In this document: positions 36,898 through 44,352 of the stretch, piece by piece | Numbering within the stretch: the stretch's first letter is position 1 | How the letters are laid out: each line of letters begins with the position of its first letter | From: Candidatus Electrothrix aarhusensis | GTDB lineage: Bacteria; Desulfobacterota; Desulfobulbia; Desulfobulbales; Desulfobulbaceae | Length of the DNA: 44,352 nt | Assembly: GCA_004028505.1 (NCBI GenBank) | Contig: MTKO01000080.1 | Location: 1-44,352, forward strand | Direction: 5' to 3' | Translations under genes and position numbers: made by a program | The notes under the pieces: model-generated | Seen by the model: only the letters and a program-made list of their open reading frames with translations | Databases searched by the model: none | Told to the model about the DNA's origin: nothing

Positions 36898-37697
36898 CGG
36901 AAAAAGTATCTGCTGTCGCTGCTGTCACCCTAAATGTGCAGGAGCCTGTCACAGGAGTTTTGCTTGTTGACAAGCCTGTGGGTCAGAGCTCTTTTGCCGT
37001 GGTCAAAAAGGTACGCTGGCTGCTGGGAGTTAAAAAGGTCGGGCATGCAGGGACCTTGGATCCCTTTGCCAGCGGTTTGCTGGTTATCTGTGTAGGACGA
37101 CCTGCGACCCGCGAAATTGATGCCTTTATGGTCGGGCAGAAGACCTATCAGGCGGTGTTGCAGCTGGGCAAGGAAACCGAGACACAGGATCCTGAAGGCG
37201 AGGTCACCTCGGTCAGGCCGGTACCCTTATTGTCTGTTGAGGAAATTACGGGCGTAACCAAAGAGTTTGTTGGGCCGCAAATGCAGGCACCTCCACCGTA
37301 CTCGGCTGCAAAACATAAGGGCAAGCCCTTGTATCATTATGCCCGTCAAGGGATTATGATCAAGAAGGAAGCTAAACCGATAGAGATTTTTTCTTTAGAG
37401 GTTGACGGCTACGATCCTGCGAGCGAACAGTTAACCATAACCGTTATATGCAGCAAAGGGACCTATATCAGGGTGCTTGCTGCCGATATCGGTGAAAAGC
37501 TCGGTTGCGGTGCCTATCTCACCGCCTTGCGCCGTACCCAGAGCGGCTGTTTTTCTGTTGATGAAGCCATTGACGGAGAGGGCTTGTTCCGTAATGATTG
37601 CAGTAAGAATTGCAGTCAGGATTCGGGTTATGATGTTGGGTCTGATCTCCTGATAAGCAAGATGCGCACGGTTGAGCAGGCTTTAGAAAACGTATAA
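36894..37697 (+). CDS. truB: tRNA pseudouridine-55 synthase TruB
   Basis: This enzyme makes pseudouridine 55 in the T loop of tRNAs. The catalytic Asp lies in VGHAGTLDPFASGLL. VDKPVGQSSFAVV, QAPPPYSAAKHKGKPLY and CSKGTYIRVLAADIG are further family motifs. At 267 residues it lacks a long C-terminal PUA domain and has instead a short Ser/Asn/Cys-rich tail. It overlaps nrnA by 4 bases. Confidence 0.95.
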   Translation: MTEKVSAVAAVTLNVQEPVTGVLLVDKPVGQSSFAVVKKVRWLLGVKKVGHAGTLDPFASGLLVICVGRPATREIDAFMVGQKTYQAVLQLGKETETQDPEGEVTSVRPVPLLSVEEITGVTKEFVGPQMQAPPPYSAAKHKGKPLYHYARQGIMIKKEAKPIEIFSLEVDGYDPASEQLTITVICSKGTYIRVLAADIGEKLGCGAYLTALRRTQSGCFSVDEAIDGEGLFRNDCSKNCSQDSGYDVGSDLLISKMRTVEQALENV

Positions 37698-37707
37698 AAG
37701 AGACATT

Positions 37708-37730
37708 CATTTTCGCAAAGGGCGAAAATG
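37708..37730 (+). promoter_or_regulatory. Hairpin in rpsO leader
   Basis: CATTTTCGC and GCGAAAATG form a perfect 9-pair stem with a 5-base loop in the 160-base truB-rpsO spacer. A second short stem (CCATAT/ATATGG) follows. There is no T run directly after it, so a leader structure for S15 autoregulation or an RNA processing site is more likely than a terminator. Confidence 0.45.
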
Positions 37731-37857
37731 GTGCATTGTTCCCCATATTTCTTTCCTCGGATATGGAAAAAAGGAGCAATTTGATTCCAGACTTTGGCGA
37801 GGCTGAGGAAAAGAAGGCTTTGCCTAGAGCAGAAGGACAACATTTTGGAGGTGCGTA

Positions 37858-38127
37858 ATGGCACAGAGTACAGCAAAAAAAGAAGAGATTATCAAGAAGT
37901 TTGCAACCTGCGAGGGTGATACCGGTTCTCCAGAAGTACAGGTTGCTCTGATTTCTGATCGGATCACCTACCTGACTGACCATTTCAAGACCCATGCCAA
38001 AGATCATCATTCCCGTCGTGGTCTGCTGAAGCTAGTTGGTCAGCGTCGCAGTCTTTTGAAATATCTAAAGAAGAAAGATATCAATCGGTATCGTTCCTTG
38101 ATTCAAGAGCTCGGTATCAGGAAGTAA
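37858..38127 (+). CDS. rpsO: 30S ribosomal protein S15
   Basis: This 89-residue protein binds 16S rRNA early in assembly. The family motifs [32 protein letters not shown] and [12 protein letters not shown] are complete. GGAGG lies 6 bases before the ATG. A strong terminator follows, so pnp probably has its own leader or depends on read-through. Confidence 0.97.
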   Translation: MAQSTAKKEEIIKKFATCEGDTGSPEVQVALISDRITYLTDHFKTHAKDHHSRRGLLKLVGQRRSLLKYLKKKDINRYRSLIQELGIRK

Positions 38128-38160
38128 TGTATACCTTGTTGCGATTTTTTTGATGTGGTA

Positions 38161-38202
38161 AAAATTTCCTGTTACGCCTCGTTGTGTAGCAGGAAATTTT
38201 TT
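38161..38202 (+). terminator. Rho-independent terminator after rpsO
   Basis: AAAATTTCCTGTTAC and GTAGCAGGAAATTTT pair over 15 bases with one G-U, followed by further T residues. Confidence 0.85.
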
Positions 38203-38280
38203 GTTGTATCAGCGCGACTTGATCAGTTCCCTCCCCTAAAAAAGCCAAGATACGTTTCAGTCGATTATAAAGCTTTTTAT

Positions 38281-38314
38281 GAGCCTGCTGATTCTCGCTC
38301 GCAGAAACAGGCTC
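38281..38314 (+). promoter_or_regulatory. Hairpin in pnp leader
   Basis: GAGCCTG and CAGGCTC pair around a 20-base loop, about 145 bases before pnp. In enteric bacteria the pnp leader folds into an RNase III-cut hairpin for autoregulation; a similar role here is inference. Confidence 0.4.
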
Positions 38315-38459
38315 TTCCATATTTTAAATTATCAAGCTGAAAAAAAATAATACAAAGATCCGACTGGCGGGTCTGAGAAGAAATACTGTCCCGAGCAGGT
38401 AACGTAGTTGCTCAAAAAATGTGAATGCAGCCGGGATAGCTGAACGCAAAGGAGTTTGC

Positions 38460-40550
38460 ATGTATACAAAGAAAGAAGTCGAAATCGGTGGGCGCTGTAT
38501 GTCCTTTGAGACCGGCAAGATAGCAAAACAAACCAGTGGTTCCGTTGTGGTAAACTGCGGCGATACCATGGTTCTTGTCACCGTGGTTGCAGATAAAGGG
38601 ACAAAAGATGCTGGCTTTCTGCCCTTGACCATTGAATACCAGGAGCGAATGTATGCTGCCGGACGTATTCCGGGCAATTATTTTCGCCGTGAAATCGGTC
38701 GTCCTTCGGAAAAGGAAATATTGACCTGCCGACTTATTGACCGTCCTTTGCGCCCGCTTTTCCCCAAAGGGTATATGTCCGAGACCCAGGTGATTGCAAC
38801 AGTCTTTTCAGCTGACCAGGAGATTGACCCGGATATTTTGGCTATGAACGGTGCCTCTACGGCACTTTCCATTTCCGATGTACCGTGGGCAGGTCCTATG
38901 CTGCCGCCAGAGTCGGTTATGTTAATGATGAGTATATCTTGAATCCTACAGCGAGCCAGCTGGAAAAATCCTCCATGAACTTGATAGTTGCCGGAACCGA
39001 GGCCGCTGTAGTTATGGTGGAAGGTCGGACGGGCGAGTTGAGTGAAGAGATTATTCTTGAGGCGATCTTTTTTGCCCATCAGGAGATTCAGCCGCTCATC
39101 ACCATGCAGAAGGCTTTGCAGGAAGAGATCGGCAAGAAGAAACGGGAAGTTGTTGCTCCTCAGGTTAACGAGCCTCTGAAGGCAAAGGTTGCGGAAGCCG
39201 CTGCTGCCGGAATGGATGAGCTTGTTACAATTGCTGGCAAGATTGAACGCAGTGCCCGCTATGACAGCCTGAAAGACGAGGTCCTTGCTGCCATTGATGA
39301 GGAGCTGTACGAGAGCGAAAGGGAAGTTTTCGATGTGCTGGGCGCATATAAGAAAACTATCATGCGCGATCGGATTGTTAATAAGGCTTACGCCTGGATG
39401 GCCGGAGCTTTGATCAGGTCCGCCCCATTGAGTGTGAAGTCGGGGTTCTGCCAAGGCGCATGGTTCAGCACTGTTCACCCGAGGTGAGACCCAGGCTCTG
39501 GTTGTCGGTACTTTGGGATCTGAGCGTGATGAACTGCATGTAGAGAGCCTGAAAGGCGATACCTACCGTCGCTTCATGATGCATTATAACTTTCCTCCCT
39601 TTTGCGTGGGCGAGGCTCGCTTCATGCGCGGTCCCAGCCGTCGTGATATCGGGCACGGTACCCTTGCTCGACGAGGTATGGAAACGGTGTTGCCTGATGC
39701 AGCTGATTTTCCGTATACCATGCGCGTGGTTTCAGAGGTCCTGGAATCCAACGGTTCTTCCTCTATGGCCACGGTCTGCGGGGCAAGTCTTGCTCTGATG
39801 GATGCTGGTGTGCCCATCAAGGCCCCGGTTTCCGGTGTTGCTATGGGCTTGATCAAGGAAGGTGACAAGGTGGTTGTGCTCACTGATATCCTTGGTGATG
39901 AGGATCATCTCGGTGACATGGACTTCAAGGTTGTGGGCACGGCTGAGGGTATTTCTTCGCTCCAGATGGATATCAAGATTGACGGGGTTGATCGGGAGAT
40001 TATGTCCAGCGCTTTGGCACAGGCCAAAGAGGGACGTCTCCATATTCTGGGCAAGATGGAAGAGGCTCTCGGCATTCCGCGAGAAAATGTTGCTGAGCAT
40101 GCGCCTAAGTACGTCACCATAAAGATCAATCAGGATAAGATTCGTGATATCATCGGGCCGGGCGGTAAAGTGATCCGGGAGATGACAGCGGAGTTTGATT
40201 CCAAAATTGATGTGGATGATGACGGGACTATTAAGATCTTCTCCAAGAGCACAGAATCTGCTGAGGCTCTGGTGGCTCATATTGAAGGCATGACAGCTAT
40301 GCCCGAGATCGGCAAGATCTATAACGGTCTGGTGAAGACCATTAAGGATTTTGGTGCCTTTGTGGAAATTCTGCCCGGCACGGATGGAATGGTTCATATC
40401 TCCGAGCTGGCTGCGGAACGAGTGAATAAGGTGACTGATGTCTTGCAGGAAGGCGAACGGGTCAATGTCAAGGTTGTTGATGTTGACGGGCGCGGGCGCA
40501 TCCGCTTGAGCCGTAAGGCTGCTCTGGCGGAAGAAGGGTCAGAGGCGTAG
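38460..40550 (+). CDS. pnp: Polyribonucleotide nucleotidyltransferase (three frame breaks)
   Basis: PNPase is the phosphorolytic 3'-5' exoribonuclease of RNA decay. With three single-base additions the gene encodes 697 residues, a normal length. The breaks are near 38899 (restores [15 protein letters not shown]), 39385 (restores [20 protein letters not shown]) and 39459 (restores [17 protein letters not shown]). The first RNase PH domain, helical linker and second RNase PH domain ([17 protein letters not shown]) are followed by KH ([15 protein letters not shown]) and S1 ([17 protein letters not shown]). AAAGGAG lies 6 bases before the ATG at 38460. The three losses together return to the first frame. 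Confidence 0.95.
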
Positions 40551-40610
40551 AACCCTTCTGCTTGCTCAGGGAACTGAAGCTGGGATCAGTTCAGTTCCTG
40601 AGCAGCAAGC
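40532..40610. terminator. Two hairpins between convergent genes
   Basis: AGAAGGGT/ACCCTTCT (40532-40559) spans the pnp stop. A larger stem (40560-40578 with 40590-40610, bulged) pairs GCTTGCT..CAGG-AACTGAA. It overlaps the last codons of the opposing gene and probably ends both transcripts. Confidence 0.6.
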
Positions 40611-41860
40611 GGAATGATTTTTGCGAGTTGCATTTTGGTCAAGGCCTGATTACCGTCTTTGTCCAGAACGGCAATGAGGTGAAAAGGGACCCTTGATTTA
40701 GCTCCAGATGAGCAAAGAATAATAATGGCATCCTGTGTTTTCAGGGTGAGTTCGTTGCAGGTATGCAGGCCTGAGCATTCCGCCTTTTCATGAGCCGAGC
40801 GAAAGACATCGTTAAATACTGCGCCGACACTTGCAAGATCAAGGCTGGAGTCAAGACAGTCAGCAGCAATAGTCTCTCCTGTGAAGTCCATTATTCCTGA
40901 GCCCTTATATCCTTTTATTCCTCGAAGCCTTTCCAATATTGATTCCAGGCTGGTGGTACAGCCTTCTGTTGAACAGAAGGCCAGCGGAACATTATTTTTT
41001 TCAGCAGCAGGAGTAGTAGGGGCTACCGGTCCAATAATCAGGTCATCTGCCGGGGCATATATTTCCTCTTCCTCATCATCTTCTTCTTCATTCCGGACTG
41101 CCTGACGCCAGTCCCCTTCAAAGGCTCTATGATGATCTTTGGCACCATCGGGCCGGGGAGGTAGTTCCAGGGTTTCACCTGGCTTGACCTCATCTTTCAT
41201 CTTCATGGCGTCCATAATAATGGACATCAGTTCCCCTTTAATTCTTCGCCGAATTTCTAGCTTGGGTAATGCTTTGATCTTAAAGCTCACATTGTCCATA
41301 GCAATCAGGCGACAAGCCGCCTCGTATTCTTGTAGGTCTCCGTATTCAGCATCATAGAGTTTGCCCTGATGAATGTACAGCAGGCCTTTATTTTTCGGTG
41401 AGGTTCCGACTTCAAGCAGACAGGTTTTTTCGTCCATTTCTAATAGCTGTAAAAATGATCCCACCGAAACGCCTTTCAGGTTTCCACTGGCAATATCTTC
41501 ATTTAGTATATTAGTAACAATTTTAACAAGTTGCTTGACACGGATTGGTTTGAGTAAAATTTCTCGCACCCTGCCTTCCAGCTCGGCAACTTTTTCTTCG
41601 TCTTTGCATCCTGTAATAACAACAATGGGAATGTTTGGATGAAAATTCTCTATATATTCAATAAGATGCCAACCGTTTATCTCGCCCGGCATAATGAGAT
41701 CCGTCACAAGCAGGGAGATTTCGACCTGACTTAATATTTCAACAGCCTCTTTTCCATTGCTGGCATAGACAGGGGTAAAAAAATCACCGTACCCCTTCAG
41801 TTGCTCTTCGAGCAGAGCCAGAGCGAATAGATCATCATCAACTATCAGTATATCGTACAT
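40586..41860 (-). CDS. Response regulator with PATAN (DUF4388) and roadblock-like domains
   Basis: This 424-residue protein starts with a receiver domain (IVDDD, phospho-Asp54 in LLVTDLIMPG, Lys in EILLKPIRV). A PATAN/DUF4388 domain follows (about 128-200, GNLKGVSVGSFLQLLEMDEKT, GLLYIHQGKLYDAEYG). An acidic linker (NEEEDDEEEEIYAP) leads to a C-terminal part (about 305-420) that resembles roadblock/LC7 folds (GSGIMDFTGETIAADCLD). It has no DNA-binding domain. Such proteins act through protein contacts, often with small GTPases such as MglA or with motility machinery; here the partner is unknown. AAGGAG lies 6 bases before the ATG. Confidence 0.85.
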   Translation of the reverse strand: MYDILIVDDDLFALALLEEQLKGYGDFFTPVYASNGKEAVEILSQVEISLLVTDLIMPGEINGWHLIEYIENFHPNIPIVVITGCKDEEKVAELEGRVREILLKPIRVKQLVKIVTNILNEDIASGNLKGVSVGSFLQLLEMDEKTCLLEVGTSPKNKGLLYIHQGKLYDAEYGDLQEYEAACRLIAMDNVSFKIKALPKLEIRRRIKGELMSIIMDAMKMKDEVKPGETLELPPRPDGAKDHHRAFEGDWRQAVRNEEEDDEEEEIYAPADDLIIGPVAPTTPAAEKNNVPLAFCSTEGCTTSLESILERLRGIKGYKGSGIMDFTGETIAADCLDSSLDLASVGAVFNDVFRSAHEKAECSGLHTCNELTLKTQDAIIILCSSGAKSRVPFHLIAVLDKDGNQALTKMQLAKIIPLAAQELN

Positions 41861-42371
41861 ACTCTACTCCTTATCTCAATAAAATCAGGGGTATATTCTG
41901 TCTGATTTTTTGATTTGACAATATGCGGACCGATTGAGTGATGAGGAATTCTGTTCTCATAATGTGTTTAGGCAGCGCTGGTCAGCTGCTCGTAACGGGG
42001 GATTGCTGATAGGATAATTCTATGGTATTCTTTCAGCTTTATACCCTATCATTAAACTGCTTATTTTTTGAGCAGAGACATTCAGTTTTTTACCCAAAGA
42101 GGAACCGGAGAAGTGCGTAAAGGTTTTTTCTTTCTTATCCGCTTTTGGAATTCATTATTAATGTAGTTGGACTATCTAAACGACTATCACAGAAAAAAAT
42201 GACAATCAAATAAATTTTTTGTACTCGGAACGTGCATACGTTTTTCTTTTAACAGAAGATCGAATTATATCAGTACAATGCTTGTTTTCCCGACAAGACG
42301 GGAAAACCTGGAGGTTTTCTTGGCTAGATCGGATTCAATAACAGAAACAAACAAAAGAACGGAGGAAAATT
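41861..42371. other. Divergent intergenic region (response regulator / serA)
   Basis: This is 511 bases without a credible gene. AAAATCAG/CTGATTTT (41881-41909) lies in the leader of the minus-strand gene. AACGT-GCAT-ACGTT (42229-42242) is a possible operator. The serA leader hairpins are at 42284-42319. I see no consensus promoter. Confidence 0.55.
42284..42319 (+). promoter_or_regulatory. Attenuator-like competing hairpins in serA leader
   Basis: GTTTTCCCG (42284-42292) pairs perfectly with CGGGAAAAC (42299-42307). The latter's GAAAACC (42302-42308) can instead pair with GGTTTTC (42313-42319). The two stems exclude each other, as in attenuation leaders, 53 bases before the serA start. No T run follows, so control could act on translation or through a bound protein. 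Confidence 0.5.
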
Positions 42372-43571
42372 ATGACCACCTGCCCGATTGCTATAATGAA
42401 TGCTGTTGCCTCAGAAGGACTGGATATTTTTGGTGCGAAGTATCAGCTGGATGTTGATCCAAAAGAGGCCTTAGGGCTTGTACTGCGCAGTTCTCCCGTG
42501 GATCTGGATGCATTCCCGAATCTGGTGGCTATTGCCAGAGCTGGGGCCGGAGTAAATAATATTCCAGTGGATGAGGCTTCGGAGCGCGGAATATGCGTAT
42601 TTAACACACCCGGTGCCAATGCTAATGCCGTTGTTGAGCTGCTTTTTACAATGTTGGGCATTTCTCTGCGCAATGTGCAACAGGGTATGTCTTTTTGCGA
42701 TGGATTGCAAGGGGATGATGAAGAAAAACTCAATGCCGAAGTAGAGGCCAGGAAAAAGGGGTTTAAGGGGATGGAAATGTCCGGCAAGACCCTGGGTGTG
42801 ATCGGGCTCGGACAGATCGGAGTGCGGGTGGCCAATATGGGCATCCACCATAATATGCGGGTTATCGGCTATGATCCTTATCCGGTGATGGATAATATTC
42901 ATGACCTGCTGCCGGATGTGGAGCTGGCTAAGGCGCGGCGTGATCTTTTGGCCCAGGCGGATTTTGTTTCCGTACATGTTCCTTTGAATAAAAATACCAA
43001 GGGTCTGGTGAATCAGGAATTCATCGATTTTATGAAAGAGGATGCCCTGCTCTTTAACTATGCCCGTGGCCCGGTTGTGGATGAGGATGCCGTCCTTGAG
43101 GCTCTTGAGAGCGACAGGATTGCAGGTCATATTTCTGATTTTCCCTCCCCCAAGCTGATCAATCATGAAAAAATTTTACTGACGCCCCATCTCGGTGCCT
43201 CCACTGCGGAATCGGAAGGGAACTGCGCCTGTATGGCTGTCAAAGAGTTGAAAGGGTACCTAGAATACGGGAATATCACACATAGTGTTAATTTCCCCAA
43301 TGTAGAGATCATCCCCACCGTCTGGGTCCATACCCGTTTGATTGTAATCAATAAGGATACGCCGGGAATGATTGGGCTTATGAGTAATATTCTTGGACAG
43401 CATGGTATCAATATCATGAGCTATACCAATAAGAGCAACGGCACTATGGGGTATAACATTATTGATACGGCAACGGCTGTGTCGTCGGAGGTTTGCAAGG
43501 AGATTGAAGCGGTTGAAGGGGTGATCAGGACACGGGTTATTTCGTTGAAAAACAGCTCGGGCACAGTTTGA
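42372..43571 (+). CDS. serA: D-3-phosphoglycerate dehydrogenase
   Basis: This enzyme takes the first step of serine synthesis, oxidising 3-phosphoglycerate with NAD. The 399-residue form has the substrate-domain signature ARAGAGVNNIPVDEA, then the NAD site GVIGLGQIGVRVA. The family's FNYARGPVVDEDA and catalytic His LLTPHLGASTAES follow. A C-terminal ACT domain (about 325-395, NKDTPGMIGLMSNILGQHGIN) usually senses serine. GGAGG lies 6-7 bases before the ATG. The gene has its own structured leader and a terminator-like hairpin. Confidence 0.95.
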   Translation: MTTCPIAIMNAVASEGLDIFGAKYQLDVDPKEALGLVLRSSPVDLDAFPNLVAIARAGAGVNNIPVDEASERGICVFNTPGANANAVVELLFTMLGISLRNVQQGMSFCDGLQGDDEEKLNAEVEARKKGFKGMEMSGKTLGVIGLGQIGVRVANMGIHHNMRVIGYDPYPVMDNIHDLLPDVELAKARRDLLAQADFVSVHVPLNKNTKGLVNQEFIDFMKEDALLFNYARGPVVDEDAVLEALESDRIAGHISDFPSPKLINHEKILLTPHLGASTAESEGNCACMAVKELKGYLEYGNITHSVNFPNVEIIPTVWVHTRLIVINKDTPGMIGLMSNILGQHGINIMSYTNKSNGTMGYNIIDTATAVSSEVCKEIEAVEGVIRTRVISLKNSSGTV

Positions 43572-43602
43572 GAAAATGAGCTCACCTCTCCTGCATCGAA
43601 TC

Positions 43603-43633
43603 GCCCCGCCTCAAAACTTCTTTTTGGCGGGGC
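43603..43633 (+). terminator. Hairpin after serA
   Basis: GCCCCGCC and GGCGGGGC form a perfect 8-pair stem around a 15-base loop, 31 bases after the stop. A second small stem (TCCGC/GCGGA) follows. There is no T run after it. Confidence 0.55.
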
Positions 43634-43750
43634 TCCGCCGATCTGCGCGGAACAGCAAACCTGTATGTTCCGGTCAAATTATTTTTCGTCTCCCTAATGC
43701 TCAAGCCAGTTAGCCCCAGTTACCCATCTAGGCCGTGACAAAAAAATAAT

Positions 43751-43773
43751 AATTGAGTATTTTTTACTCGATT
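43751..43773. promoter_or_regulatory. Inverted repeat just upstream of promoter
   Basis: AATTGAGTA and TACTCGATT, with one mismatch, surround a T5 centre directly before the -35 box at 43779. Its placement suits an activator or repressor site. Confidence 0.45.
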
Positions 43774-43778
43774 AACCC

Positions 43779-43806
43779 TTGACAAAACAAAAGAGATGGG
43801 TATTAT
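43779..43806 (+). promoter_or_regulatory. Consensus sigma-70 promoter
   Basis: TTGACA at 43779-43784, a 16-base spacer and TATTAT at 43801-43806. It would start a leader of nearly 400 bases that includes the riboswitch-like element. Confidence 0.7.
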
Positions 43807-43871
43807 ATATACATATAAGGTTCATTTTATAATGAATGAATACTCTTTTTGCTTTCTGTTCGGAAGCCGAG

Positions 43872-43948
43872 AGTTGATAATGCCACAGTCGTCGTGAGGC
43901 GGTGTCGGAAAGCTGCGGGTCTCTTTAAAGAGAGATAGCCGGGTTACC
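43872..43948 (+). ncRNA. Candidate GEMM-family (cyclic dinucleotide) riboswitch, variant
   Basis: The 3' half resembles GEMM-I aptamers (c-di-GMP, and the c-AMP-GMP variants of Geobacter). It has CGGAAAGCTGCGGGTC, a hairpin TCTCT-TTAA-AGAGA, then AGCCGGGTTACC. In the 5' half, CCACAG precedes a short stem capped by a GNRA loop (GTGA), as in the family, but the usual GCAAACC-like stretch is missing or shortened. The CGGAAAGC junction resembles the Geobacter c-AMP-GMP type more than the typical ACGCAAAGC. Placement between a strong promoter and a terminator-like hairpin supports a switch. A lost base or a true variant could explain the short 5' half. Confidence 0.5.
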
Positions 43949-43985
43949 TTCTTTTGTATCTGATCGGAAAGTGTCTCATGAAATC

Positions 43986-44018
43986 CAAAAAAGAATCCTC
44001 CTTCAAGATTCTCTTTTC
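43986..44018 (+). terminator. Terminator-like hairpin, possible riboswitch expression platform
   Basis: AGAATC and GATTCT (43992-44012) pair around a 9-base loop, extended by A4 against CTTTT, and followed by T-rich sequence, 38 bases after the riboswitch-like element. Confidence 0.5.
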
Positions 44019-44194
44019 TCTAAAAATACCGGCTGACTTCTTTTCAGTCGCGGTTGCATTCCTCCTTTCCTCTATAAAAGATCTCCAGGTAGCCCTGTCG
44101 GACAATACGGAATACCGTTCTGTGTTCATCAGACAGCAATATTAATCGGATACGTTTTTTACAGTCTCAGTTTATTTGAAAAAAGGAGAGGAAA

Positions 44195-44352
44195 ATGGAA
44201 ACAACATATGACTGGACATATGAGTATTGTGACGAATTAAAGAAGATTGATCCCCAGTATGAAAGGTTTTGCATGATCATGAATGAATTGTCAGTGATTA
44301 GAAGTTTTTTTCTAAACCACTTGGATCTCAGGGGGCATGGTCGGAAAAATTT
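44195..44352 (+). CDS. Hemerythrin-like protein (partial, runs off window)
   Basis: The ATG at 44195 follows a strong AAAGGAGAGG site and the frame is open to the window end (52 complete codons). The visible part has YDWTYEYCDELKKIDPQYER and CMIMNELSVIRSFFLNH. This matches the start of bacteriohemerythrins: a Trp near residue 7, then a '(I/V)D-x-Q-H-x-x-L...I-N-x-L' helix. Here the first iron-ligand position is Tyr (DPQY) in place of His, so iron binding may be altered or absent. Assignment rests on 50 residues and is tentative. Confidence 0.45.
   Translation, partial: METTYDWTYEYCDELKKIDPQYERFCMIMNELSVIRSFFLNHLDLRGHGRKN

Larger units (their letters stand above)
43572..44194. other. Intergenic region with promoter, riboswitch-like element and terminator
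   Basis: This 623-base span has no convincing gene. In order it holds the serA hairpin (43603-43633), an operator-like inverted repeat (43751-43773), a consensus promoter (43779-43806), a GEMM-like RNA (43872-43948) and a terminator-like hairpin (43986-44018), before the gene at 44195. Confidence 0.6.

Noticed and set aside
1461-40550. Programmed ribosomal frameshifting as the cause of the broken genes
   Set aside because: Nine breaks all need the same correction (one missing base), lack slippery heptamers with downstream structures that I can see, and hit genes such as glnS, pnp and nusA that are not known to frameshift.
43978-44145. Possible 55-codon gene downstream of the riboswitch-like element
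   Set aside because: It has a GGAAAG-like site, but it spans the terminator-like hairpin and its product shows no conserved pattern. The gene at 44195 has the far better site.
1-44352. CRISPR arrays, insertion sequences, integrases, rRNA genes
   Set aside because: I found no regularly spaced direct repeats, transposase or integrase motifs, or rRNA-like sequence on either strand.

Overview
The window looks like a chromosomal segment of a Desulfobacterota bacterium, most likely a Desulfobulbales relative (cable bacteria such as Candidatus Electrothrix/Electronema fit). This is an inference from the mix of genes: a rimP-nusA-ylxR-infB-rbfA-nrnA-truB-rpsO-pnp cluster, CooC-type nickel insertion, ftsEX-envC-ctpA, a small periplasmic cytochrome c, many two-component proteins, toxin-antitoxin pairs and giant caspase-like proteins. 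No 16S rRNA or other decisive marker is present.

Layout. Positions 1-7652 (minus strand) hold two closely related caspase-like/STAND ATPase genes, the second with a membrane segment and WD40 sensor, with a small MscS-type channel gene between them. Positions 7752-13875 (plus) carry a histidine kinase and hybrid kinase pair, an S4 RNA-binding protein, purB and a DUF4911-type protein. Positions 13876-15934 carry a small cytochrome c, a coiled-coil protein and a four-repeat protein separated by AT-rich spacers with inverted repeats. Positions 16022-24128 (minus) are a mixed region: VapBC inserted at a duplicated glnS 3' end, glnS, a membrane protein, a BrnT-type toxin pair, an AAA-ATPase/PD-(D/E)XK protein, a membrane-anchored aspartic protease and a DUF445 protein. 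Positions 24500-29856 (plus) hold cooC, ftsE-ftsX-envC and ctpA. A tRNA-Gly(CCC) follows, then the translation/RNA-decay cluster at 30358-40550. The window closes with a minus-strand REC-PATAN-roadblock-like protein, serA behind an attenuator-like leader, and a promoter, riboswitch-like element and terminator ahead of a truncated hemerythrin-like gene.

How the genes work together. FtsE-FtsX-EnvC and CtpA belong to septal peptidoglycan remodelling and envelope proteolysis. The 30-40 kb cluster couples ribosome maturation, transcription elongation, initiation, tRNA modification and RNA turnover. The caspase/STAND pair plus channel is the best candidate for an unusual system: a regulated cell-death or antiviral module is the simplest hypothesis, but it is not shown by sequence alone.

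Sequence quality. Seven genes, including essential ones (glnS, nusA, pnp), are broken by nine single-base losses in total. Each is repaired by adding one base, mostly in a short G or C run. I treat these as likely sequencing or assembly errors and give repaired gene spans.
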